Of a stretch of 64,000 bases of DNA, positions 1-7,435 are shown one piece after another. Position 1 is the stretch's first letter; the number at the start of each line of letters is the position of its first letter. Below the pieces are notes generated by a model. That model made no database searches, had not been told where the DNA came from, and saw nothing but the letters and a program-made list of their open reading frames with translations. The stretch comes from Acinetobacter dispersus (GTDB lineage Bacteria > Pseudomonadota > Gammaproteobacteria > Pseudomonadales > Moraxellaceae). The stretch spans positions 1,116,001 to 1,180,000 of the forward strand of contig NZ_CP041970.1 in the NCBI RefSeq assembly GCF_009884975.1, written 5' to 3'. Both the position numbers and the translations under genes were made by a program.

Positions 1-2
1 AT

Positions 3-242
3 GAGTGGAAGCAGGGGCAAAATACGGCACCAGAGTTGAAAGCAATTACATGGGAAAATAAAACCTTAGCTTCACTCGCCAATATGGCCACAGTGAAATT
101 CCAGTTACGTAAACTCAGTCTTGGTAAATCAACCAATCCAAAAGTTTCTCCACTTTGGGCGTTGATTTTGCAACAATCAGCGATGACATGTCGTACGCGC
201 CAATATAAAAATCGGATGCGTACATATTCATTTGCATCTTAA
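3..242 (+). CDS. C-terminal end of an unrecognised protein (cut by window start)
   Basis: The reading frame is open from the window edge to a TAA stop and encodes about 79 residues; the N-terminus lies outside. The visible part is basic (many Lys/Arg near the end, e.g. TCRTRQYKNRMRTYSF) with no membrane segment. I do not recognise the family. A strong hairpin plus T-run follows 45 bases later, which supports this being the true end of a transcription unit. No function is proposed. Confidence 0.5.
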   Translation, partial: EWKQGQNTAPELKAITWENKTLASLANMATVKFQLRKLSLGKSTNPKVSPLWALILQQSAMTCRTRQYKNRMRTYSFAS

Positions 243-286
243 GCTGAGCAACAAGTTGCCAATACTTAGCTAATAGATTGAACAAC

Positions 287-321
287 AGCCAATTGCAGAA
301 CAATCTGTAATTGGCTTTTTA
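287..321 (+). terminator. Rho-independent terminator of the partial first gene
   Basis: The inverted repeat AGCCAATTGCAGA / TCTGTAATTGGCT is near-perfect and is followed directly by a run of T. Confidence 0.8.
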
Positions 322-370
322 TGGGCAAGCAATTAAAAACATTGGAAAGGAAAAAGTGGTTTCTGATCAT

Positions 371-405
371 AAAAAATCCGCTTTATTCAGAAAGCGGATT
401 TTTTT
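371..405 (-). terminator. Terminator of the acetoacetate decarboxylase-family gene, likely bidirectional
   Basis: AAATCCGCTTT and AAAGCGGATTT pair around a short loop, with A-run and T-run flanks. It lies 10 bases past the stop of the minus-strand gene. Confidence 0.8.
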
Positions 406-414
406 CTCATATAT

Positions 415-1461
415 CTATTTTGTATTTTCTTTAGCTTGATCTAATGCTGGAAAAGGAACGGGCATATTAAGTGCTAATTGAGCATCTTTTACTACATCTA
501 AACGTAATATCTTGTTTGCACCTAAGTCATCAAGTAATTTGCTCAGCGGGCCGCCGCTGCGAACAAGTTGCACATTTTTAGGAAATAGCTTCTGTCCAAA
601 TGCAAGGGTATTCGATTCCACAGAAGTGCTGTGCCATTTACCATCAACCAACTGATACATAGTTTTGGTTTCAATCCGTGATTGCGGCTTTACCGTTTTT
701 ATTTTAGGTAGAGGCGCAATTAGACTTAAATCAGGTTTGCCATCGGTATTAAAAATATGGGCTTGCAGCTCATGGCTACCAATTTTCATATCAATTGGGG
801 TTAACCACTTAGGTAGTTGATAACCATAAACGCCACGAACACGGGCGATTTCTGTATCAACAGGCAAGGCCAGTACATGTCCATAATAAGTATGATTTCG
901 CATAGAGCTTAACAATTCAGTGCTATTAAAGTGATGTGCACCAGGCTGACGAACCACAATGGCAACAGAAACCTCATCGTAGGGATCGACATCCCCCACG
1001 GCATAAGAGAAGAAAGTCAGTGAAACCAAGCCATAACCAGGAAGTGGCTGTAAAGGTTGAAGTGGAGCGGGGAGCTTAGCTTTTAATTTTGCAATAGGCG
1101 CTAACATCAATACTTGAACATTACTGGTCCGATAATAAAAATTAGGTGACCAGACTTTACCTACTCGGGTATCAACCAGCTTTTTAGGAATCGTACGGAA
1201 GTAATCAATATTGCCTGCTGCAGGATCTTTTGCAACTTCATCTAAGTTTGGATTCATGCGGAAGCGATCATAATAGCCACCTTTAGGTACAGCGACTTTA
1301 TAAGGTCCAAATTCAACGACAGTCGTTTGCTTTGCATTTGGAGCAGTAATATTACTCGTGGTGGCATTGATTGGGGCCTCAGCTGCATAGCTTGCTGTGC
1401 CGAGTAATAAGCCGATGGATATCGTAACGATGTTACGAGTTAAAGCAAAATTGTTGAACAT
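415..1461 (-). CDS. Acetoacetate decarboxylase-family protein with signal peptide
   Basis: A 348-residue protein starting with a basic and hydrophobic segment that ends in TASYAA, a likely Sec signal peptide, so it is probably periplasmic. The middle (about residues 95-330) resembles the ADC fold: a substrate-like loop GYGLVSLTFFSYAVGDVDPYDEV followed by YYGHVLALPVDTEIARVRGVYGYQLPKW. An exported ADC-family protein is unusual, because classic acetoacetate decarboxylase is cytosolic. The real substrate is therefore unknown, and activity on reactive carbonyls is only an inference from its neighbours. Its promoter carries the same MerR-type operator as the two DJ-1/PfpI genes nearby, so it is probably induced with them. 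Family assignment is reasonable; function is open. Confidence 0.7.
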   Translation of the reverse strand: MFNNFALTRNIVTISIGLLLGTASYAAEAPINATTSNITAPNAKQTTVVEFGPYKVAVPKGGYYDRFRMNPNLDEVAKDPAAGNIDYFRTIPKKLVDTRVGKVWSPNFYYRTSNVQVLMLAPIAKLKAKLPAPLQPLQPLPGYGLVSLTFFSYAVGDVDPYDEVSVAIVVRQPGAHHFNSTELLSSMRNHTYYGHVLALPVDTEIARVRGVYGYQLPKWLTPIDMKIGSHELQAHIFNTDGKPDLSLIAPLPKIKTVKPQSRIETKTMYQLVDGKWHSTSVESNTLAFGQKLFPKNVQLVRSGGPLSKLLDDLGANKILRLDVVKDAQLALNMPVPFPALDQAKENTK

Positions 1462-1491
1462 GTTGATGTTCCTCCTATTAACCTACATGAA

Positions 1492-1522
1492 ATGCTAAGA
1501 TTAAAGCCCACTTTAAGGTCAA
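1492..1522 (-). promoter_or_regulatory. MerR-type promoter with inverted-repeat operator, upstream of the ADC-family gene
   Basis: On the minus strand TTGACC (1517-1522) and TAGCAT (1492-1497) are separated by exactly 19 bases, the long spacer typical of MerR-activated promoters. The spacer contains TTAAAG-N4-CTTTAA (1501-1516). The same arrangement precedes two other genes in this window. Confidence 0.75.
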
Positions 1523-1620
1523 GCGTTTTCAGAGGAAGAAAATCAATCAACAGAGGAAGCTGAATGGATCAGATATTCAATTGAGGGCAAAAGAGGGTTT
1601 TAGGTCAATTTAATTTGATA

Positions 1621-1650
1621 AAAAAACCAGCTGTTTTGAGCTGGCTTTTT
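1621..1650 (-). terminator. Terminator of the exported DJ-1/PfpI gene
   Basis: An AGCCAGCT / AGCTGGTT-type stem is flanked by A and T runs, 10 bases beyond the minus-strand stop codon. Confidence 0.7.
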
Positions 1651-1660
1651 ATTAACGATT

Positions 1661-2467
1661 TTAATTCAAAGTTTTTAACCGTTTGACAACAGCTTCAGCA
1701 ATTTCTTTACTGGATTGTGGATTTTGCCCAGTGATTATTCGATCATCGGTAATCACATAAGATGTAAAGGGTAAAAAGCCACGCTTATACTTTGCGCCGC
1801 GTGTGACCAATCCATCTTGTAAGGAGAAAGGAACTTGAGATTTTATCCCAGACAAGGTTTCTTCAACATTAGCAAAGCCTGTAACCGTACGACCTGCAAT
1901 GAGTGGCTGACCAGTTTGGGTTTTAAGCGGCAATAATCCACCTACACCATGACATACTGCCGATACAACACCACCTTGCTGATAAATCTTTTCGCTGATC
2001 TGCTTTAGGTCTTGGTTGTTGGGAAAATCCCACATGGTGCCATGTCCACCCGTGTAATAAATCGCTTTATAGTGGGAAGTATCAATGGCATTGGGTGCTA
2101 GTGTATTGCTTAAGCGTTGCATAAATTGGGGATCAGCCAAGTGCTTTTTTGCTGATTGATCAACATAAATTGGCTTAAGACTACGTTCATCTAGCGGTAC
2201 AGCACCACCTTGTGGACTGACAAAATCCATGTCATAGCCAGCTGCTTGTGCAATGTCATAAAAATGGGTGAGTTCAGTTAGCCACAATCCTGTCGTATCT
2301 GATCGAGTTGGATAAGCTGAGTGGTTGGTCATCACCACCAAAATTTTGCCTTTTGGCTTAGCTTGTACGTGTTGTTGAGCAGTTTCGGTTGCATAGGTCA
2401 TATTACTGATGAATATGAGCATAAAAATGCCAATCAACCACTTTGCAAAGTTCCAAACTTTAAACAT
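1661..2467 (-). CDS. DJ-1/PfpI family protein (Hsp31/glyoxalase III-like), exported or membrane-anchored
   Basis: A 268-residue protein. Residues about 8-27 form a hydrophobic N-terminal signal or anchor ending in MTYA-T, so the domain probably lies outside the cytoplasm. The class I amidotransferase-like domain follows: E65 in GLWLTELTH, the GGHGTMWDF loop (140-148) and the nucleophile elbow with C172-H173 in SAVCHGVGG. Glu, Cys and an adjacent His are the signature of the Hsp31 subgroup, known for glutathione-independent glyoxalase or chaperone activity. It is a paralogue of the cytosolic protein at 3100-3795. An upstream MerR-type promoter with the shared operator suggests joint induction. 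The enzymatic role is inferred from family and motif only. Confidence 0.8.
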   Translation of the reverse strand: MFKVWNFAKWLIGIFMLIFISNMTYATETAQQHVQAKPKGKILVVMTNHSAYPTRSDTTGLWLTELTHFYDIAQAAGYDMDFVSPQGGAVPLDERSLKPIYVDQSAKKHLADPQFMQRLSNTLAPNAIDTSHYKAIYYTGGHGTMWDFPNNQDLKQISEKIYQQGGVVSAVCHGVGGLLPLKTQTGQPLIAGRTVTGFANVEETLSGIKSQVPFSLQDGLVTRGAKYKRGFLPFTSYVITDDRIITGQNPQSSKEIAEAVVKRLKTLN

Positions 2468-2497
2468 GACAGGTTCCTCATTTGATACCTGAGGTTA

Positions 2498-2528
2498 ATG
2501 CTATGTTTAAAGTGAGGTTTAAGGTCAA
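2498..2528 (-). promoter_or_regulatory. MerR-type promoter with inverted-repeat operator, upstream of the exported DJ-1/PfpI gene
   Basis: The minus strand reads TTGACC (2523-2528), a 19-base spacer, then TAGCAT (2498-2503). The operator TTAAAC-N4-CTTTAA occupies 2507-2522 and matches the other two copies except at one base. Confidence 0.75.
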
Positions 2529-2595
2529 GTACTTTTGCAGATTTCTTTATGAGTTAGTCTTTGTGATTGCAGCTTAAAAACTGATAATTGACGTA

Positions 2596-3009
2596 TTAAG
2601 CTTTGTCATTGGTATAGTACAGATTGAGCAAACGCTGTGCATTTTCTTCGCAGGTAATTTCATCTGGTTTGCTATTGATCGCCACAATCATCATTTGCAG
2701 ATTTTGCTTACTCACTGCCAGTTTTTGCTCTAGTTCTTCAATATCTTTGATCTTGCTTTCGAGCAAGCTAATGAGAATGTCATGATTCCATGAAGAGACA
2801 TTCGATGGTAAAAACGCTTTAATTTCTGTCAGAGAAAAGCCAACTTGCTGTGCTTGTTGGATCAGGAATAGCTGTTTGAGATCATTTTCACTATATTCCC
2901 GATAGCCATTTGATTTGCGTTTAGCCTTCGGTAATAGCTTGATTTGCTCATAATAACGAATGGTTGGGGTGCTTAAACCACTTTGTTTAGATAATTCACT
3001 GATATTCAT
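2596..3009 (-). CDS. MerR family transcriptional regulator
   Basis: The ATG at 3007-3009 is chosen because it gives the classic MerR start MNISELSKQSGLSTPTIRYY (137 residues); an upstream in-frame extension would run through the divergent promoter. The winged helix-turn-helix (residues 1-70, GVREY-like GYREYSENDLKQL) is followed by a coiled-coil dimer helix (about 80-115) and a short tail with one Cys (TCEENAQRL). Metal-type MerR proteins usually have a Cys pair at the dimer end; this one does not, so an organic or electrophilic effector (AdhR/NmlR style) is more likely than a metal. It is divergent from the cytosolic DJ-1/PfpI gene and is the obvious candidate to bind the three shared operators. 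Confidence 0.85.
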   Translation of the reverse strand: MNISELSKQSGLSTPTIRYYEQIKLLPKAKRKSNGYREYSENDLKQLFLIQQAQQVGFSLTEIKAFLPSNVSSWNHDILISLLESKIKDIEELEQKLAVSKQNLQMMIVAINSKPDEITCEENAQRLLNLYYTNDKA

Positions 3010-3022
3010 TACTGATTTTCTC

Positions 3023-3053
3023 TTGACATTAAAGCAAACTTTAAGCTTATAGT
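3023..3053 (+). promoter_or_regulatory. MerR-type promoter and operator between the regulator and the DJ-1/PfpI gene
   Basis: TTGACA (3023-3028) and TATAGT (3048-3053) have a 19-base spacer containing the perfect inverted repeat TTAAAG-CAAA-CTTTAA (3029-3044). It drives the gene at 3100 and overlaps the start region of the divergent MerR gene, so autoregulation is likely. Confidence 0.8.
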
Positions 3054-3099
3054 GATGCAAAAGCAAGATTAAAAATAAATCAAAAAGCAGAGGTGAAAG

Positions 3100-3795
3100 A
3101 TGTCAAAACGTATTCTCCATGTGGTAACTAACATCTCTAAATATGAGGGTATTGATCGTCCAACTGGATTATGGTTAGGGGAACTGACGCATGCCTATGA
3201 TGAGTTTGAAAAGCAACACTATATTCAAGATATTGTTAGCCCAAACGGAGGACATTCGCCGATAGAACCTAAATCATTAGAACGTTTTGTTGCCGATGCT
3301 TCTGTGCTTAAACGTAAAAATGACCCCGTTTTTATGCAACTCTTGGAAACCACCAAACAGCCCTCTGAGATTAACTGGCAAGATTATGACGCAATCTATT
3401 ACACCGGTGGGCATGGGGTCATGTGGGACTTCCTAGACAATGCTGAATTGCAGAGCATCACCAAAAATATTTATGAACATGGTGGCATTGTTGCTAGTGT
3501 CTGCCATGGTTATTGTGGATTGCTCAATGTTCAGTTATCAAATGGACAATATTTAATTCAAGGGAAAAAGCTGACAGGCTTTGCATGGTGTGAAGAGGTA
3601 TTGGCTGGTGTGGCAAAGAAAGTACCTTATAATGCTGAAGAACTGGCAAAACAACGTGGCGCACTTTATCAAAGAAAATTCATTCCATTTCTACCCAATG
3701 TGGTGCGTGATGAGAACCTGATTACAGGACAGAATCCATTTTCTGCACGTGTTACCGCATTTTCGATAATTCATGCTTTAGAAGCTAAATCATGA
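3100..3795 (+). CDS. DJ-1/PfpI family protein (Hsp31/glyoxalase III-like), cytosolic
   Basis: A 231-residue protein without a signal peptide, preceded by an AGAGGTGAAAG ribosome-binding site. The domain covers nearly the whole length. E28 in GLWLGELTH, the loop GGHGVMWDF (103-111) and C135-H136 in SVCHGYCG form the Glu-Cys-His set of the Hsp31-like subgroup. Members convert methylglyoxal or glyoxal to hydroxy acids without glutathione, or act as redox chaperones. It sits directly behind a MerR-type promoter and is divergent from the regulator. It shares its core with the exported paralogue at 1661-2467, so the pair would cover cytoplasm and periplasm. Confidence 0.85.
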   Translation: MSKRILHVVTNISKYEGIDRPTGLWLGELTHAYDEFEKQHYIQDIVSPNGGHSPIEPKSLERFVADASVLKRKNDPVFMQLLETTKQPSEINWQDYDAIYYTGGHGVMWDFLDNAELQSITKNIYEHGGIVASVCHGYCGLLNVQLSNGQYLIQGKKLTGFAWCEEVLAGVAKKVPYNAEELAKQRGALYQRKFIPFLPNVVRDENLITGQNPFSARVTAFSIIHALEAKS

Positions 3796-3818
3796 ATTTT
3801 TCATCATTAAAACAGAAA

Positions 3819-3854
3819 ATGGATAAAGTGAGCGATAAGAATCACCTTATCCAT
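3819..3854. terminator. Hairpin between convergent genes
   Basis: ATGGATAAAGTGA and TCACCTTATCCAT pair with one mismatch across a 10-base loop. It lies between the ends of two convergent genes and has no strong T-run. Confidence 0.4.
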
Positions 3855-3900
3855 AAACTCAATCCATTGATCTTGTAGTAATTTTAGATAGCGAGATTAT

Positions 3901-4599
3901 TCATATTCCACATGCAACGCGCTTTTTCGTTGCTGAAAAAAGTGCTAATTCTGTTGCGAGTGTTTCTGCTTGATTCAATGCATTGTCTAAAGATTTTTGA
4001 TGGCGAATATCTGCAAATTCTTGATATTCAGATGCAATTTCATCAATATGCTCAACCCCTAAATATTTGCTTAAAGTACGTAAATGCGGCACAAGATGGC
4101 TTTGATTGGTGCGAATACCATCGGCATCAAAACCAAATTCTCCACTTGACGTGATAATCACCAAGCGTTTACCTGACAGTAAAGGTTGGAGTGGAAAGTC
4201 TCCGCGCGCAAGGTCAAAGTCAAAGGTTTTATTAATACGGATAATTTGATCAAACCACGCTTTTAATTGTGCAGGCATACCATAGTTATACATCGGTGAT
4301 GAAATCACGATAAGATCGGCTGCTGCAACTTCGGCAATCAATTGATCAGATAAGGCTAAGATTTGCTTTTGCGCGGTTGTTCTTTTTTCTTCAGGGCTAA
4401 ACACAGCACCAATCCAGTCTTGATTAATAAAAGCGGGTGGATTCATGCCTACATCACGATAAATATACTCATCTATCACTTGTTGCTGTTGTAAAGTCTC
4501 AATAAAGCGTTTTGCGATATTTTTGGAAATGGAATTATGACTTGGATTCGGATTGAAAGCTGCTCGAACACTGGCATCAATATGTAATAGGGTTGTCAT
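3901..4599 (-). CDS. azoR: FMN-dependent NADH-azoreductase (flavodoxin-like fold)
   Basis: A 232-residue protein with the AzoR layout: the FMN phosphate loop near the start (LHIDASVR... SISKNIAKRF), then SSPMYNYGMPAQLKAWFDQ, the hallmark FMN-binding and active-site segment around residues 100-118, and a later ITSSGEFG loop. The family reduces azo dyes and quinones with NAD(P)H through FMN and acts as a cytosolic quinone reductase under electrophile stress. It is divergent from a LysR gene, its probable regulator. Proximity to the carbonyl-stress-like genes fits a detoxification theme, although the MerR operator is not present here. Confidence 0.85.
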   Translation of the reverse strand: MTTLLHIDASVRAAFNPNPSHNSISKNIAKRFIETLQQQQVIDEYIYRDVGMNPPAFINQDWIGAVFSPEEKRTTAQKQILALSDQLIAEVAAADLIVISSPMYNYGMPAQLKAWFDQIIRINKTFDFDLARGDFPLQPLLSGKRLVIITSSGEFGFDADGIRTNQSHLVPHLRTLSKYLGVEHIDEIASEYQEFADIRHQKSLDNALNQAETLATELALFSATKKRVACGI

Positions 4600-4648
4600 G
4601 ATGAGTCACTCTAGAAATTAAAAGATAAATTCATCTTAAGAGATCATA

Positions 4649-4667
4649 ACTGGCTGGACAAACCAGT
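4649..4667. promoter_or_regulatory. Possible LysR operator in the azoR/LysR intergenic region
   Basis: ACTGG and CCAGT arms lie 9 bases apart, a short dyad between the two divergent genes. The assignment comes from position and symmetry only. Confidence 0.35.
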
Positions 4668-4726
4668 AAATTGCAGCTATGAATGAGTTAAATTCATCTA
4701 TAAAACTTATTTATGGAGTGTTGAAA

Positions 4727-5584
4727 ATGCAGGTTTCTTTACAAGCATTGAAAGCATTTGAATCTGCTGCTCGTTTAGGCAGTTTTAAATTGGCTGCGGA
4801 AGAATTGTCTTTGACACCAACTGCCATTTCTCATCACGTCAGCAATTTGGAAAGCCGCTTAAATGTGGATTTGTTTTATCGACAGGTTCGAAAAATCAGC
4901 TTAACAGAGACTGGCGAAAAATTAGCGATCGCAATATCTAAAGGATTTCGGACTATTGAAGATGCTTTAGAAGAGGTGAGTACCGCCAGCCGAGTGATTA
5001 AGATCACCACAACGTCATCCTTGGCAGCAATGATTTTGATTCCAGCCATGCAGACCTTTTCACAACTCCATCCAGAAATCGAGCTTGAGATCTCTACAGG
5101 TGAAAGTTTGGAAAATCATCTGTATGCACTGCCAATTCGCTATGGGGCTGTTGCATCGGTTTCCACTACAGACATTATTAAACATGAGTCATTTAATGTA
5201 TTTGCAGCCATAGGGCTATATACAGAGAATTGGGCTGAACAGTCGATTACGCTGTTTAACACAGAATGGAAAAATAAGAATTTGCCTAAACCGCCATTGC
5301 AAACATGGCTTGAGAAAAATACTTTTGAGGAAAAAAATATAACTGTACAGCACTTTGACCAAGAAATTTTTGGTATTCAAGAAGCAATGATGGCCAATGG
5401 ATTGGTATTTTGCTCAAACACATTGGTCAGTCGACTAATACAGGCAAAATTGATGCAATCATTAGTAACTGAAAGTGTGCAATCCGAACTATGTTATTAC
5501 ATTCCAGACAAAGAACAATTTAAGCGTAGAAATCGGCATATGAATGAACTGATTTTGTGGATAGAAGCACTGTTAAATCAATAA
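4727..5584 (+). CDS. LysR family transcriptional regulator
   Basis: The ATG at 4727 is chosen because GGAG lies 8 bases upstream and the product then starts MQVSLQALKAFESAARLGSF, the usual LysR start (285 residues). The N-terminal winged helix (ALKAFESAARLGSFKLAAEELSLTPTAISHHVSNLE) resembles the GcvA/AmpR branch. The C-terminal half is a periplasmic-binding-like effector domain. It is transcribed divergently from azoR and is probably its activator; the inducer is unknown. Confidence 0.85.
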   Translation: MQVSLQALKAFESAARLGSFKLAAEELSLTPTAISHHVSNLESRLNVDLFYRQVRKISLTETGEKLAIAISKGFRTIEDALEEVSTASRVIKITTTSSLAAMILIPAMQTFSQLHPEIELEISTGESLENHLYALPIRYGAVASVSTTDIIKHESFNVFAAIGLYTENWAEQSITLFNTEWKNKNLPKPPLQTWLEKNTFEEKNITVQHFDQEIFGIQEAMMANGLVFCSNTLVSRLIQAKLMQSLVTESVQSELCYYIPDKEQFKRRNRHMNELILWIEALLNQ

Positions 5585-5688
5585 ATTATTGCTTGTTACT
5601 GTATTCTAAGAGCAGTGGAATATTGAACTTGTGCTTATAAAAATAACAGTCAACTAAAGTTTGTGCGATTCTTTCTTGATTTTATAAA

Positions 5689-5703
5689 TGATAATAATTA
5701 TCA
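5689..5703 (+). promoter_or_regulatory. Fur box upstream of the ECF sigma gene
   Basis: TGATAAT-A-ATTATCA is a perfect match to the 7-1-7 Fur consensus, located 27 bases before the ATG at 5730. It indicates iron repression of the sigma/anti-sigma pair. Confidence 0.85.
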
Positions 5704-5729
5704 TTTAATCACACTTTGTTTTGAGTCAA

Positions 5730-6257
5730 ATGATTGTGAACAAAACCCCTATGCTTGTAGATCAGTTATACAGAAACCATAGAGGCTGGCTTCATCAATG
5801 GTTGAGACAAAAAATAGGCAACACTGAGCAAGCTGCTGATCTGGTGCAAGACACCTTTATCAAATTACTGCAAACACGCGATGAACTGCTGGGCATTAAA
5901 GAACCTCGCGCTTATCTTACTTCAATAGCAAAAAACTTGCTCATCGACCAAGTCCGTCGCAAACGCATTGAACAGGCTTATTTAGATGGCTTGAGCCAGA
6001 TGGAATACATGCTGGATGTGGTTGCTTCGCCAGAAGATCAAATGCAGATTATTCAGGCGTTGGACCAGCTTTGTAAAGCATTGGAAGATGTCTCTGCTAA
6101 AGCACAACAAGCATTCATTTTGCATTACCTTGAAGGTTATACTCATAAGGAAACGGCAGAACGATTGGGTGTTTCAACCAAAATGATTCAGAAATATCTA
6201 GCAAACTGTCTGGCGCGCTGCTATCTGATTCGTTTAGAAATGGATGTCAGCATTTAA
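5730..6257 (+). CDS. FecI-like ECF sigma factor
   Basis: A protein of about 175 residues with the two ECF domains: sigma region 2 (QAADLVQDTFIKLLQTRD... EPRAYLTSIAKNLLIDQVRRKR) and region 4 (QAFILHYLEGYTHKETAERLGVSTKMIQKYL). The start is uncertain: TTG 5721, ATG 5730 and ATG 5751 are all in frame without a clear ribosome-binding site, and ATG 5730 is taken. It is followed with zero spacing by the FecR-like gene and then by an STN-domain receptor. By analogy with FecIRA, haem or haemophore binding at the receptor would release this factor to transcribe the receptor/haemophore genes. The Fur box adds iron repression. Confidence 0.9.
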   Translation: MIVNKTPMLVDQLYRNHRGWLHQWLRQKIGNTEQAADLVQDTFIKLLQTRDELLGIKEPRAYLTSIAKNLLIDQVRRKRIEQAYLDGLSQMEYMLDVVASPEDQMQIIQALDQLCKALEDVSAKAQQAFILHYLEGYTHKETAERLGVSTKMIQKYLANCLARCYLIRLEMDVSI

Positions 6258-7265
6258 ATGGCAATCGATAAACAAGTGCATCATCAATTGGTTGAAGAGG
6301 CTGCATTATGGATTGTGCAGTTAAGTTCAGATGATGAGTCGACCCGAAAAAATGCACAATTAAACTTTAATCAATGGAAACAGAACAGCCAGCAACATCA
6401 AAAAATTGCAGCTGATATCGAGCAGTGTATTCGCTCAATCCAAAAAGTATCTCAAACGGCACAGCATAAAAAAGTGGTTCAATCAGCACTTAAAGCAGGT
6501 TTGGGGTCTGCAAAAGCATATAAGCATGTTCGTGCGGGGAGTGCATTTGCGATTGCATTCGTTATCATCAGTGGTAGTTTCCTTTATGTGTCTGATACTT
6601 CTATTGCTTATATCAGCGCTGATATTCAAAGCGATTCGGCGCAGTGGACAACACAAACCTTACAAGATGGTTCGCGCTTAATTCTGCGGGGCAAGAGTGC
6701 AGTCAATATTGATTTCCAAGCAAAGCAAAGAGTGGTCGAATTGGTGCAAGGGCAGATTTATGTTGATGTTGCCAAAGATCCAAATCGCCCATTTTTAGTC
6801 AAAACCAAACATGGACAGATACAAGCGCTTGGAACGGCATTTAGTGTGGCTTTTAGACCTTCGGCAACAGAGTTAAAAATGTTGCATTCGCGAGTTCGTG
6901 TACAAGCTGCAGCGAATGAATATGCCAACCAGCAAGTGATTGTAAGCGCGGGACAAGCTGTCAGTATGAATCAAAATGGCGTGCAGTCACTGCCCGCACT
7001 GAATATTTATAATGAACAACAAAAATGGAATAAACATCAATTGATGGTAGAAGATTTACCGCTCGATCAGGTGTTAAAAGAATTAGATCAAAACTATAAA
7101 GGCAAAATCTTGTTTAATGCCGAAGCATTACAAGATATCCAAGTAAATGCGGTGTTGCCATTAGACCAAACACAGGATGCACTTAAATTATTAGCAACAG
7201 TATTTCCCAACTTAAAGGTATATCAAATTACACCTTATCTCATTGTTATTTCATTAAAAAAATAG
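6258..7265 (+). CDS. FecR-family anti-sigma factor
   Basis: A 335-residue inner-membrane regulator whose ATG abuts the stop codon of the sigma gene (TAAATG), so translation is likely coupled. The N-terminal DUF4880-like segment (EEAALWIVQLSSDDESTRKNAQLNFNQWK) should hold the sigma factor. One membrane helix is near residues 92-110. The periplasmic FecR domain follows (WTTQTLQDGSRLILRGKSAVNIDF, VKTKHGQIQALGTAFSV). The C-terminal end carries a small STN-like part (DLPLDQVLKELDQNYKG), as in many FecR proteins, where it meets the receptor signalling domain. Confidence 0.9.
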   Translation: MAIDKQVHHQLVEEAALWIVQLSSDDESTRKNAQLNFNQWKQNSQQHQKIAADIEQCIRSIQKVSQTAQHKKVVQSALKAGLGSAKAYKHVRAGSAFAIAFVIISGSFLYVSDTSIAYISADIQSDSAQWTTQTLQDGSRLILRGKSAVNIDFQAKQRVVELVQGQIYVDVAKDPNRPFLVKTKHGQIQALGTAFSVAFRPSATELKMLHSRVRVQAAANEYANQQVIVSAGQAVSMNQNGVQSLPALNIYNEQQKWNKHQLMVEDLPLDQVLKELDQNYKGKILFNAEALQDIQVNAVLPLDQTQDALKLLATVFPNLKVYQITPYLIVISLKK

Positions 7266-7401
7266 TTGGTATATTCATTGTCAAATGAACGCATTTTAAA
7301 AAGTTTTTATTTTTTTAAAATTTAGGTTCCACTTTTTTTAAAGCTGTTCGTCATAGTAAGTAGAAGCAATAAATTTGGGATCATTTTATTTTAACAAGTT
7401 T

Positions 7402-7418
7402 AATGATTCTTATTTACA
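7402..7418 (+). promoter_or_regulatory. Degenerate Fur-like box upstream of hphR
   Basis: AATGATTCTTATTTACA matches 11 of 14 consensus positions of the 7-1-7 Fur box and is nearly identical (16/17) to the copy before hphA. It could also reflect the sigma-dependent promoter region. Confidence 0.45.
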
Positions 7419-7435
7419 TTTACTGGGGCGGCAAA

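Noticed and set aside
115..303. Minus-strand 62-codon frame
   Set aside because: It overlaps the end of the first plus-strand gene and its terminator, so it is probably a shadow.
2596..3066. Longer start for the MerR gene (3066)
   Set aside because: The extension runs through the -10/-35 region of the divergent promoter and MNISELS is the normal family start.
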